The translations under genes and the position numbers were made by a program. Of a DNA stretch of 64,000 bases, positions 43,873 through 53,329 are shown piece after piece. The DNA is taken from NCBI GenBank assembly GCA_026129765.1, contig JAHCHP010000014.1, positions 1 through 64,000 on the forward strand, read 5' to 3'. This DNA comes from Fimbriimonadia bacterium (GTDB taxonomy: Bacteria; Armatimonadota; Fimbriimonadia; Fimbriimonadales; GBS-DC). Below the pieces are notes generated by a model. That model saw only the letters and a program-made list of their open reading frames with translations. It did not search any database and was not told where the DNA came from. How positions within the stretch are numbered: the first letter of the stretch is position 1; the number at the start of each line of letters is the position of its first letter.

Positions 43873-46800
43873 TTATTGCCGGTCTGCGGAGGTTGGCATT
43901 CGAATCTGGTAAGACCCCGACAATTTTGGATTGTCTGCCGTGCTCCAGATAATCGACTCGTTGCGCAACCCGCCATTCTGTGTATCGAAGAAATCGCGCG
44001 CGCGCAGTTCGAACACTTCGCCCAAGAACTCGCGCCGTTCCAAAGTTTGTCCATTCGGACTCATCCGCACCAACGTGCTGCCCACATAGCCATTCACAAT
44101 AAGCACATTGCCGTTGGCTAACTGTTTCGCTTGCAACGGCTTGAACAATAACGGCTCCTGGAGCGGATTGTTCACATCGCGCGGGTCCAAGCTGTTGTCC
44201 ACGAGCGAGAGATAGTCGCCTTCATACCGGCGTCTCAACACATTGCTATACTGCTCGTTCGTCAGCATCCAAGTCACGTCCCAAGTATCTGCGTTCTGCG
44301 CATTCGGGTCTGCCACCGGCTGCAGTTCATAAACGCCGGTGGTGGTGCAGAGCAACACATAGATACCAGGATTACCTTCGATACTTCTTGGAGACGTCGA
44401 AATGGAAATCGGAGACAGTATCGGAACGACCTGCCCATCCGGCAACCTCATCTTACGTCCATACCTCAGCACCGTTCTGCCGTTCTCTGCGGTCTGCAGT
44501 ATCACCATGCCCGATTCCACATTCTTCGGATCAAGGTTCAAGTCGCTGCCCGTTGAGACCACGTTCTGCACGATACTGGCATAACCAACACGGGCAGGCT
44601 GATTCGCGGCAAGCCGATATTCAAACCGCTGCGCGCCCACATACCGGTACTCCTGCCCTAACTTGTTGGTCGGTGACATCCAATAGAGAACGCCCACTTG
44701 CGGACGATTATAGGCATCAACCACCAATCCGCGAATCGCGAGCGTTAATGGGTCTGCCACATAACGATCCACCAGATCAATCAACCGGAAGTTGCCTGAA
44801 TCCGCGATGGTGTAATGCACCCAGTATTCCAGAGCGTTCCGGGTCAAATACGGGTTCTGATCTTCCTGAACGAATTCGGTCCAAACCGTCACATCGGTGG
44901 GTACGCGCAGTCCCGTGGGCGTGCCGCTGACCCAGTTAGAACTTAGCAGATTGCTCCGAGCCGGATCACGCAGCGATTTCACCGGATTTACCGGGTCCAG
45001 CGCGCCATTGGCGGCATAGTTCGGTTCTGAGTCGGGAATGAAGCCGGTCAACGAGCGAATCTCGTTGCCCGCGCGATCCATCAACACTAAACGGTCGTTG
45101 GCGGTATCGACCATCCAGAACTCGCTTTGCGAAAGACGAACAATGCGTCCCGTGCTGGAGATCGGCGTCTTGATAGAGAGCAGACGCCGGTTCGAAATGG
45201 TTTCCAATTGCGAGTTTTCGGTGGACCAAATGACACTGCCTTCTTTGTCCACTTCCAACACGCGCCCTTGATCGGCGATCATGGTGCTGTTGCGCTCATA
45301 GGCGATAAAGCCTGTTGGAATCTGGTTGTTGCCACCGCTGATCGTGGTGGTTAGCAGACCCTCGCCAAAAGCTAATGGCGTGATGTTATCTGCCTCAGGC
45401 CACTCTTGAGTGATGCGCAAGAAGTAGTTGCTCAACAGTTCAAACGGATTGTCCGAAAGTTCTGGCAGGTCCTTCACATACGGCCACCGCAGCGCGCTTT
45501 CATAGAAATTGCTGGGGAACAATCCCACCTGCCCGCCTCGCGCTAAGGTTGGCTGCTCACGTTTTGGATTGGAACTAATGCCCACAATACCGCTGCGCGT
45601 GGTTAAACTGAACTGTCCTCGCGCTTGGCGCGGGATCGTTACCGACTGCGGGATGTAAGCCAAATCGCCTATCACGGTGGGTAAGCCCTTCGGTTTGCCA
45701 AAGAAGACCGCAAACCACAACAAGTTATCCCAAGTGCCTTGATAGCGCAGGTTCGTGTTCGGTACAAGATACGGCGAACCGGAACCAAATTTGACCGCGA
45801 CAGGCTGAGACAGGCTGAACGACTGCATCAGGTTGATATTGGCGCCTTGCTGCCCGGTATACATCGAATAGAAACGCAGCTGCCCGCTCTCGAACTTCAA
45901 ATTCGAATTGGGCGAGCTCGGATCATAAGTGGTGGAAACCGATAGCCCCAATTGATTGCGTCCGCCGCGCTCATAGTCCACCTGAGAAATCGTCACAGTG
46001 CCGGTCAAAAGCCCAGTCAGTTGCGGATCGGTAATAGCAATTGAAGGCGGATCGGCATCAAACGCCAGCAACACATAATAGTCGGTGGTGAAGATATTGA
46101 AAATCCGGACCTTGCCCACCCCCAGCGCATAGATGGTGCCGTCGGAATAGACCGGCGAACCCACAAATTGGAAGAACATATCGCGCTGGGTCTGAGCCGT
46201 GCCTAAAGGCGGCTGACCCGCAAAACCCGCCGTGAAGTCTAAGAATCGACCAAAGTAGAAGTTCAAACCGGGGTCCGGGTCGTTCCAACGCAGGGAAGGC
46301 GGAATCGGTACAGGCTGCGGGTTCCCCTCCAACAATTGAGGATAACCTGCCTGCGCGTTCCATCGCCACAAAATGCGGCTTCCATCCCGATTCTGCTCAG
46401 CGCGCTGCTCCAACACCGCAATTAATGCGCCATTCAGATATTGCACTTCCGAAGATTGAGGGTCTTCAAATTGGGTCGCGGTCGTGATATACAGCACACC
46501 GTTGGATCCCAGAGTCAAGCCGCGCAGTTTGTTATTAAACTGGAAATTTAGCCCTGCCTGATTGCTGGCAGGAATGCTCAGCGTGGTGCGGAACATGGTC
46601 TGCGCATTTTGCGCGTTCGCCCAATCCACAAAATAATCGACATAATAGCTGTGTATCGGGTTGCCATCCACGCCGATAGGAACCGAAGTCAACTTCAATT
46701 CGCCCGGAGTCGGAATGTTAAACACCGCATCATCCGACAAGTCGCGCAGCACATTGCCATTCGCATCCACTTCATAGACCCGGGGCTTCAATTCCAAAAT

Positions 46801-48630
46801 GCCCGTGTTAAACATTTTTGCGGGCGAACCCGAATTGGTCTTGAGTCGAGTTGTGAAACTTTGGCTGGCGCGGCTGTATTCTAACTTCTCGCCTTTCGCG
46901 CCCAACCAAATACAAGAAACCTGTTCCAGAGTGGTGTTGCTGCCCTGAACGATCTGCTCGCCCCCAAAATAGAGCATCAAATCGTTGCCGCCGCCGCGCC
47001 CATAGTTCGGCACAATGCCCGCAACAAAGGGCGTCGTCATCCGGCTAACGCGCTGGTAGGTGGGCTGCTCCCACTCGGCGTCGCCGGTCGGAGAGAACGG
47101 TTCGCCCGTCATGACGGTAGGGCGGGTGGTGCCATCGCCAATCGCTAAGGCATAAATGGAGATGCCTTCCGCATTCCCAAAGAACGCTCGCGCAGGCACA
47201 ATCAACATACCTTCCATATAAACAGGCTGCGCGATTCCGCGTCCAAAACCTGACTCCACACGCGCCGCGCCTGTATAGTTGCGCGTTGGGCTGGCAGAGC
47301 CGGTCGGCACATTGGCGACCCAAAGCGGATCATTGACTGGCGTCAAACGACCATTATTGTCGCGCGGAACCGCCTTATAAGCCACGACACCGCCATCGGT
47401 ATTCACCAAGATGAGCGCGCCTGCTCGAGGCGTTTCAATGATGATAGGCGAAGAGCAATCGCCCGGAACCGTCGCGGTCCAAACCACATCCGCCAGCGAG
47501 CCCAACGCTAAGTCGGGAATGCCGTCATCGTTGAAACCATCGCCGTCCGCGTCGCGCTGAGGCGATCCATCGTAACAAATCAAGCGTCTGCCTTGCAGAA
47601 CATAAACGAATCCGTTGTAAATCACGGGCGAGCCAACATTCTGACCGCCCCCCGACTGACTGCTCTCATCGTACCATTTGTAAGAAAGCGGCGCGCCGTA
47701 ACGGTCAAAAGCGGCATTGGCTTGGCGGGCATCTTTACTGAATCCGACGGTGGTGCTTGCCCATCGAACCATGTTATAAGCGAATTTCAATTCTGCCGAA
47801 GGCGCCAAAGCCACCAGCGCGCGATAACGCGAGTCGCCTTCCGGTATCCCGCTGAAGGGCTGGTTGATCATCCCAGAAATGCCGACCGCGCTCGCAACCA
47901 CGCGCCCAGAACCATAGATGGAACTCGCGATTCGAGCCGAAGTGCCTGTGATGCCGCCCATCACGACCTGCGGATTGAGCGGAGGCGACCCTAATTGAGT
48001 CAAGCGCGCGTTCGTGTTGGCAATGCCCCGACCTGCCAAGCCCAGTCCCAATACTTCTTGCGCCGATAAATTGTAATAGCCTCTAAACAAGGGGTGATTC
48101 AAATCAACAATCTGAGGCGTGCCGCCGCCCGGCGTGGTATCCAAATTCACATCCGGGAAAAGAATCGAGCCACCCCGAGTCCAACTTTCACTGGGCGTAT
48201 CCAACCATAAAATACCGCCGCCATCCACAAACCGTCGAAGTTTTTCGCGTTGCTGAACGTTGAGCCGTAAGCCTCCACCGCCCCCCGGTTCACCCCGATT
48301 GCTCAGAAGCAGAATGTGATAGCGCTGTATCTGCTCGCTTGTCAGAGTGTTTAAGTTGACTGCCCAATAGGCGGCGCGCCACTTCTCCAAACCGGGACGC
48401 GCATTGGGGTTCTCAAAGGACCATCCCAGCGGTTTGAGGTCTAAACGCTGATCCATCGCGTAGAATGTATGCCAATCCCTGGTGTTCAGCGCATTATTTA
48501 GCACAACGACGCCCGCGCGAATGGTAACCGTGCGCGCGCCGTGACCGCGCGCATCTGCCAACGCATGGGGCGCCAGCAGACAGGCGGTCAAACCAACAAC
48601 GAGACTAACAAGGGACATTTTCGTTTTCAT
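43873..48630 (-). CDS. Large secreted protein: DUF4159-like domain plus beta-propeller
   Basis: 1,585 residues with a signal peptide (about 1-25). Residues about 35-300 resemble the DUF4159/glutamine amidotransferase-like fold: DWHTFYAMDQRLDLKP, YHILLLSNRGEP, then REKLRRFVDGGGILWLDTPS. A PQQ-type propeller follows (VIYNGFVYVLQGRRLICYDG onward), with the calcium-type loop DADGDGFNDDGIPD near residues 360-373. The C-terminus has more blade-like sequence (NGNVLIVNGYVGSTL). The start is fixed by GGAGAG and a four-base overlap with the upstream gene. It is coupled to the PilX-like gene, so probably part of one pilus-linked system. Confidence 0.8.
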   Translation of the reverse strand: MKTKMSLVSLVVGLTACLLAPHALADARGHGARTVTIRAGVVVLNNALNTRDWHTFYAMDQRLDLKPLGWSFENPNARPGLEKWRAAYWAVNLNTLTSEQIQRYHILLLSNRGEPGGGGGLRLNVQQREKLRRFVDGGGILWLDTPSESWTRGGSILFPDVNLDTTPGGGTPQIVDLNHPLFRGYYNLSAQEVLGLGLAGRGIANTNARLTQLGSPPLNPQVVMGGITGTSARIASSIYGSGRVVASAVGISGMINQPFSGIPEGDSRYRALVALAPSAELKFAYNMVRWASTTVGFSKDARQANAAFDRYGAPLSYKWYDESSQSGGGQNVGSPVIYNGFVYVLQGRRLICYDGSPQRDADGDGFNDDGIPDLALGSLADVVWTATVPGDCSSPIIIETPRAGALILVNTDGGVVAYKAVPRDNNGRLTPVNDPLWVANVPTGSASPTRNYTGAARVESGFGRGIAQPVYMEGMLIVPARAFFGNAEGISIYALAIGDGTTRPTVMTGEPFSPTGDAEWEQPTYQRVSRMTTPFVAGIVPNYGRGGGNDLMLYFGGEQIVQGSNTTLEQVSCIWLGAKGEKLEYSRASQSFTTRLKTNSGSPAKMFNTGILELKPRVYEVDANGNVLRDLSDDAVFNIPTPGELKLTSVPIGVDGNPIHSYYVDYFVDWANAQNAQTMFRTTLSIPASNQAGLNFQFNNKLRGLTLGSNGVLYITTATQFEDPQSSEVQYLNGALIAVLEQRAEQNRDGSRILWRWNAQAGYPQLLEGNPQPVPIPPSLRWNDPDPGLNFYFGRFLDFTAGFAGQPPLGTAQTQRDMFFQFVGSPVYSDGTIYALGVGKVRIFNIFTTDYYVLLAFDADPPSIAITDPQLTGLLTGTVTISQVDYERGGRNQLGLSVSTTYDPSSPNSNLKFESGQLRFYSMYTGQQGANINLMQSFSLSQPVAVKFGSGSPYLVPNTNLRYQGTWDNLLWFAVFFGKPKGLPTVIGDLAYIPQSVTIPRQARGQFSLTTRSGIVGISSNPKREQPTLARGGQVGLFPSNFYESALRWPYVKDLPELSDNPFELLSNYFLRITQEWPEADNITPLAFGEGLLTTTISGGNNQIPTGFIAYERNSTMIADQGRVLEVDKEGSVIWSTENSQLETISNRRLLSIKTPISSTGRIVRLSQSEFWMVDTANDRLVLMDRAGNEIRSLTGFIPDSEPNYAANGALDPVNPVKSLRDPARSNLLSSNWVSGTPTGLRVPTDVTVWTEFVQEDQNPYLTRNALEYWVHYTIADSGNFRLIDLVDRYVADPLTLAIRGLVVDAYNRPQVGVLYWMSPTNKLGQEYRYVGAQRFEYRLAANQPARVGYASIVQNVVSTGSDLNLDPKNVESGMVILQTAENGRTVLRYGRKMRLPDGQVVPILSPISISTSPRSIEGNPGIYVLLCTTTGVYELQPVADPNAQNADTWDVTWMLTNEQYSNVLRRRYEGDYLSLVDNSLDPRDVNNPLQEPLLFKPLQAKQLANGNVLIVNGYVGSTLVRMSPNGQTLERREFLGEVFELRARDFFDTQNGGLRNESIIWSTADNPKLSGSYQIRMPTSADRQ

Positions 48631-51356
48631 GGTCTTAACTCTCCAACATAAACCGGTTTGGGACAAACAGGCAGCCTCGGTACAGCAGGCAGAAGGCGCC
48701 CCGGATGCGCATTGGCGGGGTCCGTAAATTCCGCCAGACGCAAGGGAACAGGCTGGTTCGGAATAGAACGGTCATACGGGTCTCGGAACACCGGATCATA
48801 GCGCATAAACAGATTATAGCAAGCGTCCGGGTTGCCTTGATGCGTATACCGGCTGTGCTGATCCGGCACTTGCAAATTGGAATTGCCATATGTACTTGGG
48901 AACCAGCCCCAATGACGCATCCATTCCGATTGATCCTCCAGCGAGGCGGTAACGTTCTCCGCAATCGCGCCCTCCAGCGTAATTTTGATGCCCAACGGAT
49001 CGCCGTAGAACGGGAAATCGGGACTGGCAACCGTGATGGGGCGGGAACCCCGAGCAGTTAGAGCAGCGCGTGTATCGGAGGGATCGGTATTGAACCAATA
49101 CCCCGGTATCACAAAGAAACTGCCATTCTGAGCGAACATCGCCGCCTGAATTTTGATATCCAAAGGTTGGATGGTTGCCGCGCTGAATAAATAAGGCTGA
49201 TTATCGGTGGGCGGTCGATAGTTGCTGTTGAAAGTGTTCTGCAAGCGCAGTTCCAACAAGTTCTCATCGCCCGGCACATTTGACATCGCGTAGTTCGAGC
49301 CGTTCGGCAGCGGAATCAACGGGAACGAAATTCGCTCGAAGTTCGGATAGGCTTGCCAAGTGCTTCTGCCCAGCACATAGGTCGTCACTGGGAACCCAGG
49401 CAAGTTAAATGTATAGAAAGGGTTATTACTCACGGACGGGTTCACCAATAGGTTAATAAAGGAACCTGAGCCGCCCGACGCATGACGCAGCAACAGCCGC
49501 AATCCGCCGAAATTGCCGGTGTAGCCGCTTTCGGGGTCGTTGGGATCGCCCAACGGGTCCACGCCAAAACTAAACAGCAAGCGCATAGGCGAATCGGGCA
49601 TCGCCGTAAAGTAGAACGGCGATTGGGTGTTCTGCGGCACACTATCGGCTGTAGACGAGCTGTCCAAAGTCCTGCGCAGGAATTGGGTCGTGTTCACACA
49701 GACATAATCTTTGGCGATAATGGCAAGCGCGCTGCGCTCGTTCCCTTTCAAGATATTCCCTTCGATATAGGCGGTCCCATTCGTCACAATCGTGATTTGC
49801 CGGTTACTGGGTATCACGCCCCGAATGCGCACATTCCCTTCCGCGAAAATCAAGCCGTTGAAAGGCACATCCAGTTCCGTGTCATCCCGCGTATATTCGT
49901 TGTTCAGCATGCGCCAGCGAGGATTGGCGAGGTTGTTCGGCTCTGGGAACAAGAACGCGAGTGATTTGACGTTCAACGCCTGCCCGCCCGGCAGTTGCCA
50001 TTGCGCGACGCCCCTGCGCGGATCATACCAAACATCGTTCGGTCGAGTTTGGTTGCGCGTAATACGGAACCCTTGCGCCCTGACTGTGTTGCCCGCGGTC
50101 GCGTTGAACAACTCGATAATCGCGCCTGGAGGCTCATAGAACGGTCCGTTCCAATGGCGAGAACCGCCTGGCTTCATCCAATCACCCCTCAGACTGTAGC
50201 CGCCCACCAGCGAACGGCTCTCTTGCTGAATATCAAGCGGGTTGTTGATATAGACGCCGCGCCCGTACCCGAACTGCCCGCGGTTAAACCAACTGCCGTT
50301 CGAACGCTGCCGCCAAACACCCGAGTCGCGAGTCGCGCCGCGATAGCGCAACTGGCTTGTGCTGGGGTCCACGATATCCATTCGAGGCGGGTCCAGGTAA
50401 GCGATAGAGCGAGGATAGCCATCGCGCGCAGTGATGGGTTTGCCATCCCGGTAGACGCCGTTGTAAGTCGTAAAGTTCGTGTTATCCTGGCTGGGGAAGA
50501 GCGGTTGAGTGCCGTTGAGCGTTCCCAACTGAACCAGCGTGTTGTTGTTATGGGTGATGTCGCCGGATACTTCGACCCGTTCGCCCATCATACGATCCTG
50601 ATTGATGTTAAGCAGTACGTTCCCATTCCAGCGCAGGTTGCCATTCACGCGGATCGGCGCTAAGCCAAAAGGAATATCATTTCGATTGGAGTCGGGATTG
50701 CCCAGGATCAACGAGGCAGGCACATTCAGCCCAATATCCTGCGCCCCTAAATCCATCGGATTGGCGCGCTGTTGATGGTTCATCACAAATCGCAAATAAT
50801 CCACCGAACCGATCTGCGCAAACGCCACAATCTCTTTGCGCTCATTGCGCTCCATTGGGGTCAGTGTCGTCGGGTCGTTGGGGTCCACTCTTCCAATCCT
50901 ACCTATCGCTTCGATTTTGATATAACGCCCCGAAGGAATGCCATTGGGGTCACCGGGCGCAGGCGGGGCGTACGACACACGTATCAATGCGCGCCCATTA
51001 TCGAAAGGAACACGCGCAAAACCGCCTGAAGGTCCTCCTTGGTTACCTAACTCTGCCGTTTGATAGGGACGAACCCACCTAAAATCGGGGTCGTTGGGAT
51101 CGTTGGAGTTCTCAGGATCTGGACGCCAATCCGCCCCTTCCTCGCTGTAAATCAGTTGGTTCATCACATAGTCTACGCCCGACTGCGCAAAATACTGAGC
51201 ACTGAGCCGTTCGCGCGTCTGCTGAACGCTGAAGATGTTACGCGCAATGACGCTAACAAATATCGCGCCTAACGTAATCAGCACGAAGGAGACCAACAGC
51301 GCAATCACCAACGCTTGCCCTTTGTGAAGCCTTTTCTTTATCTCTTTCCCGTTCAT
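48627..51356 (-). CDS. PilX-like large minor pilus component
   Basis: 909 residues. The N-terminus KGQALVIALLVSFVLITLGAI is a PilX-type single hydrophobic helix preceded by a short basic leader, without the GFTLVE peptidase motif. A long polar region rich in Asn, Pro and Asp follows, with beta-solenoid-like stretches (about 220-330 and 480-540; e.g. IRGVIPSNRQITIVTNGTAY) typical of such Armatimonadota-type proteins. Normal PilX is under 250 residues, so this is several times larger. It lies between the PilW-like gene and the DUF4159-propeller gene, all co-oriented. Exact function unknown. Confidence 0.75.
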   Translation of the reverse strand: MNGKEIKKRLHKGQALVIALLVSFVLITLGAIFVSVIARNIFSVQQTRERLSAQYFAQSGVDYVMNQLIYSEEGADWRPDPENSNDPNDPDFRWVRPYQTAELGNQGGPSGGFARVPFDNGRALIRVSYAPPAPGDPNGIPSGRYIKIEAIGRIGRVDPNDPTTLTPMERNERKEIVAFAQIGSVDYLRFVMNHQQRANPMDLGAQDIGLNVPASLILGNPDSNRNDIPFGLAPIRVNGNLRWNGNVLLNINQDRMMGERVEVSGDITHNNNTLVQLGTLNGTQPLFPSQDNTNFTTYNGVYRDGKPITARDGYPRSIAYLDPPRMDIVDPSTSQLRYRGATRDSGVWRQRSNGSWFNRGQFGYGRGVYINNPLDIQQESRSLVGGYSLRGDWMKPGGSRHWNGPFYEPPGAIIELFNATAGNTVRAQGFRITRNQTRPNDVWYDPRRGVAQWQLPGGQALNVKSLAFLFPEPNNLANPRWRMLNNEYTRDDTELDVPFNGLIFAEGNVRIRGVIPSNRQITIVTNGTAYIEGNILKGNERSALAIIAKDYVCVNTTQFLRRTLDSSSTADSVPQNTQSPFYFTAMPDSPMRLLFSFGVDPLGDPNDPESGYTGNFGGLRLLLRHASGGSGSFINLLVNPSVSNNPFYTFNLPGFPVTTYVLGRSTWQAYPNFERISFPLIPLPNGSNYAMSNVPGDENLLELRLQNTFNSNYRPPTDNQPYLFSAATIQPLDIKIQAAMFAQNGSFFVIPGYWFNTDPSDTRAALTARGSRPITVASPDFPFYGDPLGIKITLEGAIAENVTASLEDQSEWMRHWGWFPSTYGNSNLQVPDQHSRYTHQGNPDACYNLFMRYDPVFRDPYDRSIPNQPVPLRLAEFTDPANAHPGRLLPAVPRLPVCPKPVYVGELRP

Positions 51357-51359
51357 TAT

Positions 51360-53234
51360 TTAATTACCTCGCGACTGGATCAGGTTCGGCAGATCAAGCC
51401 GCGTATTCAAGCTGTAGGTCACCGGGCGCTCTGCGCCAAACAATCTCACTCCCAGGGAAATGGTCATCAACCGACGAGTCTCATAATCGCCCACCACCGA
51501 GTCGCCGGTCACATTGAACTGGTAGAAGAACTGCACCTGAACATTGCTGTTCGCGCCGCCGGGCATCGGTGTCAAGGGATCGGAATAGAACTCGATATAG
51601 CCTCTCAACAGCCGGAAATCAAGCGGGTCAGGGCTGTTACGAAGGCTTTGCTCATCCACTATATCTTGATAGTTGATCCGGTACTGGTTTGGTCCGACTA
51701 ATTGGGTGTTGTTCGGCACACGAGTGTAGCGGACGGGTTGACCAAAGTTGGGACCCGGACGCTGATCGGGACCGGCAACGATTTCGGTTCCCGGCACAAT
51801 ACTGGCATTGAAAAACGCCAAGTAGTTATCAAATCGGTTGTCTACCACGCCATTATTATCCAAGTCTAACAGCGAGATATACCGCTTCACATTGTTCTGC
51901 TCGTCGGAGCCGACCGTCACAAATTGGTAATTATATCGCCCATTAATCGTGCGCGTATCGGGATTGGGATCGATATCCGGCGTCAGCTGCGCGCCCACAG
52001 GAAACGTCAGTTGGTTGCCGTTGTAGCTCATCCACCAAGGAATCGCGAAATCTAACATCCCCGACTCATCATTCAGGTAAAATGCCATCGGTTCCGCCTG
52101 ATTATCATTATTGGCGATCATCATCCAGGCGTTGGAGGGCGGCACATTGCGTCGGACCATATCGCGCATCAAAGACAAATTGCAGACCGCGCGATCAATT
52201 TCAGGACCATTGACCGGCTGCTGGTAGTAGCGCAAGATCCATTGCCCGTTCTGGTAGTCGGTGTAATAGTATCGCAACGCTTGGTTCCGGCGCAAAGCAT
52301 CCGGCGCGCTTCGGAACAGTGTCATACGCAGCGCGTCCGGATTCAATGTCCACAACCCTTGCGGGAATCGCATTTGAACGGGCGTGCCAACGCCTGCTTC
52401 ATCGCCCAGATTTTCATTCTCTATCGGGGCAGCCGTTTGGTTCGTAATTTGGGTCGGTCGGAACTGCATCAACGAGGTTAGGTCCACGATGTTCCCCTTG
52501 TTGTCTCGCTGCGCCACCAACATATCGATTCGCCTTGTAGGACCGACCGGCTGCGCGATTTTGCGCCAACCGTCCGCTTTGGGACCATAGAAAAAGTTGG
52601 GATCAAAGAAATCGTTGGGGGTATCGAACAGTTCCCGATTCAATTCCCAGTCGCCGCTCGCGCCTTTCACATAGACCGGGAACTCCGCGCGATACAGCAC
52701 ACATAGATTGTCGGGTTGATCGGCAGCCACCATTGTCTCTTCAAAACCATTGAAGTAGGGAGATAACGGCACGCCGTTCTGCGAACGATTATCGCGCAGT
52801 CCCAAGAAGTACCGGATGACCCGGTGTCCTGGTGAAACGGGCAGATTGATATCGTTGCCGCTCACTTGAAGCGGAATGTCCGAGGTGGGGTCGTTGGGGT
52901 CCAGGCTGGGGTCGCCATAGGCAGGCGAAACCATATCGATCATCGCATGACGCAATCGGAACTCTTGAGGACCATTGGAGGTGGCAATCCAGATAGAGAG
53001 ATACCGGTTGCTGTTGTCATAGACATAGGCGGCGCGCTTCAGCTCGCTGCTCACTTGCTCCAGGGTCAGGCGCGTCAAAGATTGCGCTTCTGCCTGAATT
53101 TGCCCTTGACGGGTCAAATTAAACCCTCGAACGAGGGGACCCAGCAGCAAGCCGAGCAGGATGGCAGTGATCGCGATCACTACCAACAGCTCTACCAGCG
53201 TAAACCCTTTGCTATTGCCCTGCCTTAATCTCAT
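51360..53234 (-). CDS. PilW-like prepilin, oversized
   Basis: 624 residues with a textbook type IV prepilin leader: KGFTLVELLVVIAITAIL, cleavage after the Gly at about residue 10 and Glu at mature position 5. The helix continues into TRQGQIQAEAQSLTRLTLEQ, the PilW/GspJ-like pattern. The rest is a large globular extension with an EF-type loop LDLDNNGVVDNRFDN near residue 455. Ordinary PilW is about half this size or less. It is downstream of the PilV-like gene. Confidence 0.85.
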   Translation of the reverse strand: MRLRQGNSKGFTLVELLVVIAITAILLGLLLGPLVRGFNLTRQGQIQAEAQSLTRLTLEQVSSELKRAAYVYDNSNRYLSIWIATSNGPQEFRLRHAMIDMVSPAYGDPSLDPNDPTSDIPLQVSGNDINLPVSPGHRVIRYFLGLRDNRSQNGVPLSPYFNGFEETMVAADQPDNLCVLYRAEFPVYVKGASGDWELNRELFDTPNDFFDPNFFYGPKADGWRKIAQPVGPTRRIDMLVAQRDNKGNIVDLTSLMQFRPTQITNQTAAPIENENLGDEAGVGTPVQMRFPQGLWTLNPDALRMTLFRSAPDALRRNQALRYYYTDYQNGQWILRYYQQPVNGPEIDRAVCNLSLMRDMVRRNVPPSNAWMMIANNDNQAEPMAFYLNDESGMLDFAIPWWMSYNGNQLTFPVGAQLTPDIDPNPDTRTINGRYNYQFVTVGSDEQNNVKRYISLLDLDNNGVVDNRFDNYLAFFNASIVPGTEIVAGPDQRPGPNFGQPVRYTRVPNNTQLVGPNQYRINYQDIVDEQSLRNSPDPLDFRLLRGYIEFYSDPLTPMPGGANSNVQVQFFYQFNVTGDSVVGDYETRRLMTISLGVRLFGAERPVTYSLNTRLDLPNLIQSRGN

Positions 53235-53313
53235 TTCATTTTACCCCTTGCGTCCCTGCACTTCGACTGCGTCTATGGGCGTGTAGTTCCCTTGATCGCC
53301 CCTGAAAAACAGC

Positions 53314-53329
53314 GAGAATGCGAATTCTC
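53314..53329 (-). terminator. Weak terminator-like hairpin at end of PilV-like gene
   Basis: GAGAAT-TCGC-ATTCTC on the minus strand followed within four bases by TTTTT. The stem is only 6 bp and overlaps the stop codon, so it may attenuate, not end, transcription. Confidence 0.35.
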
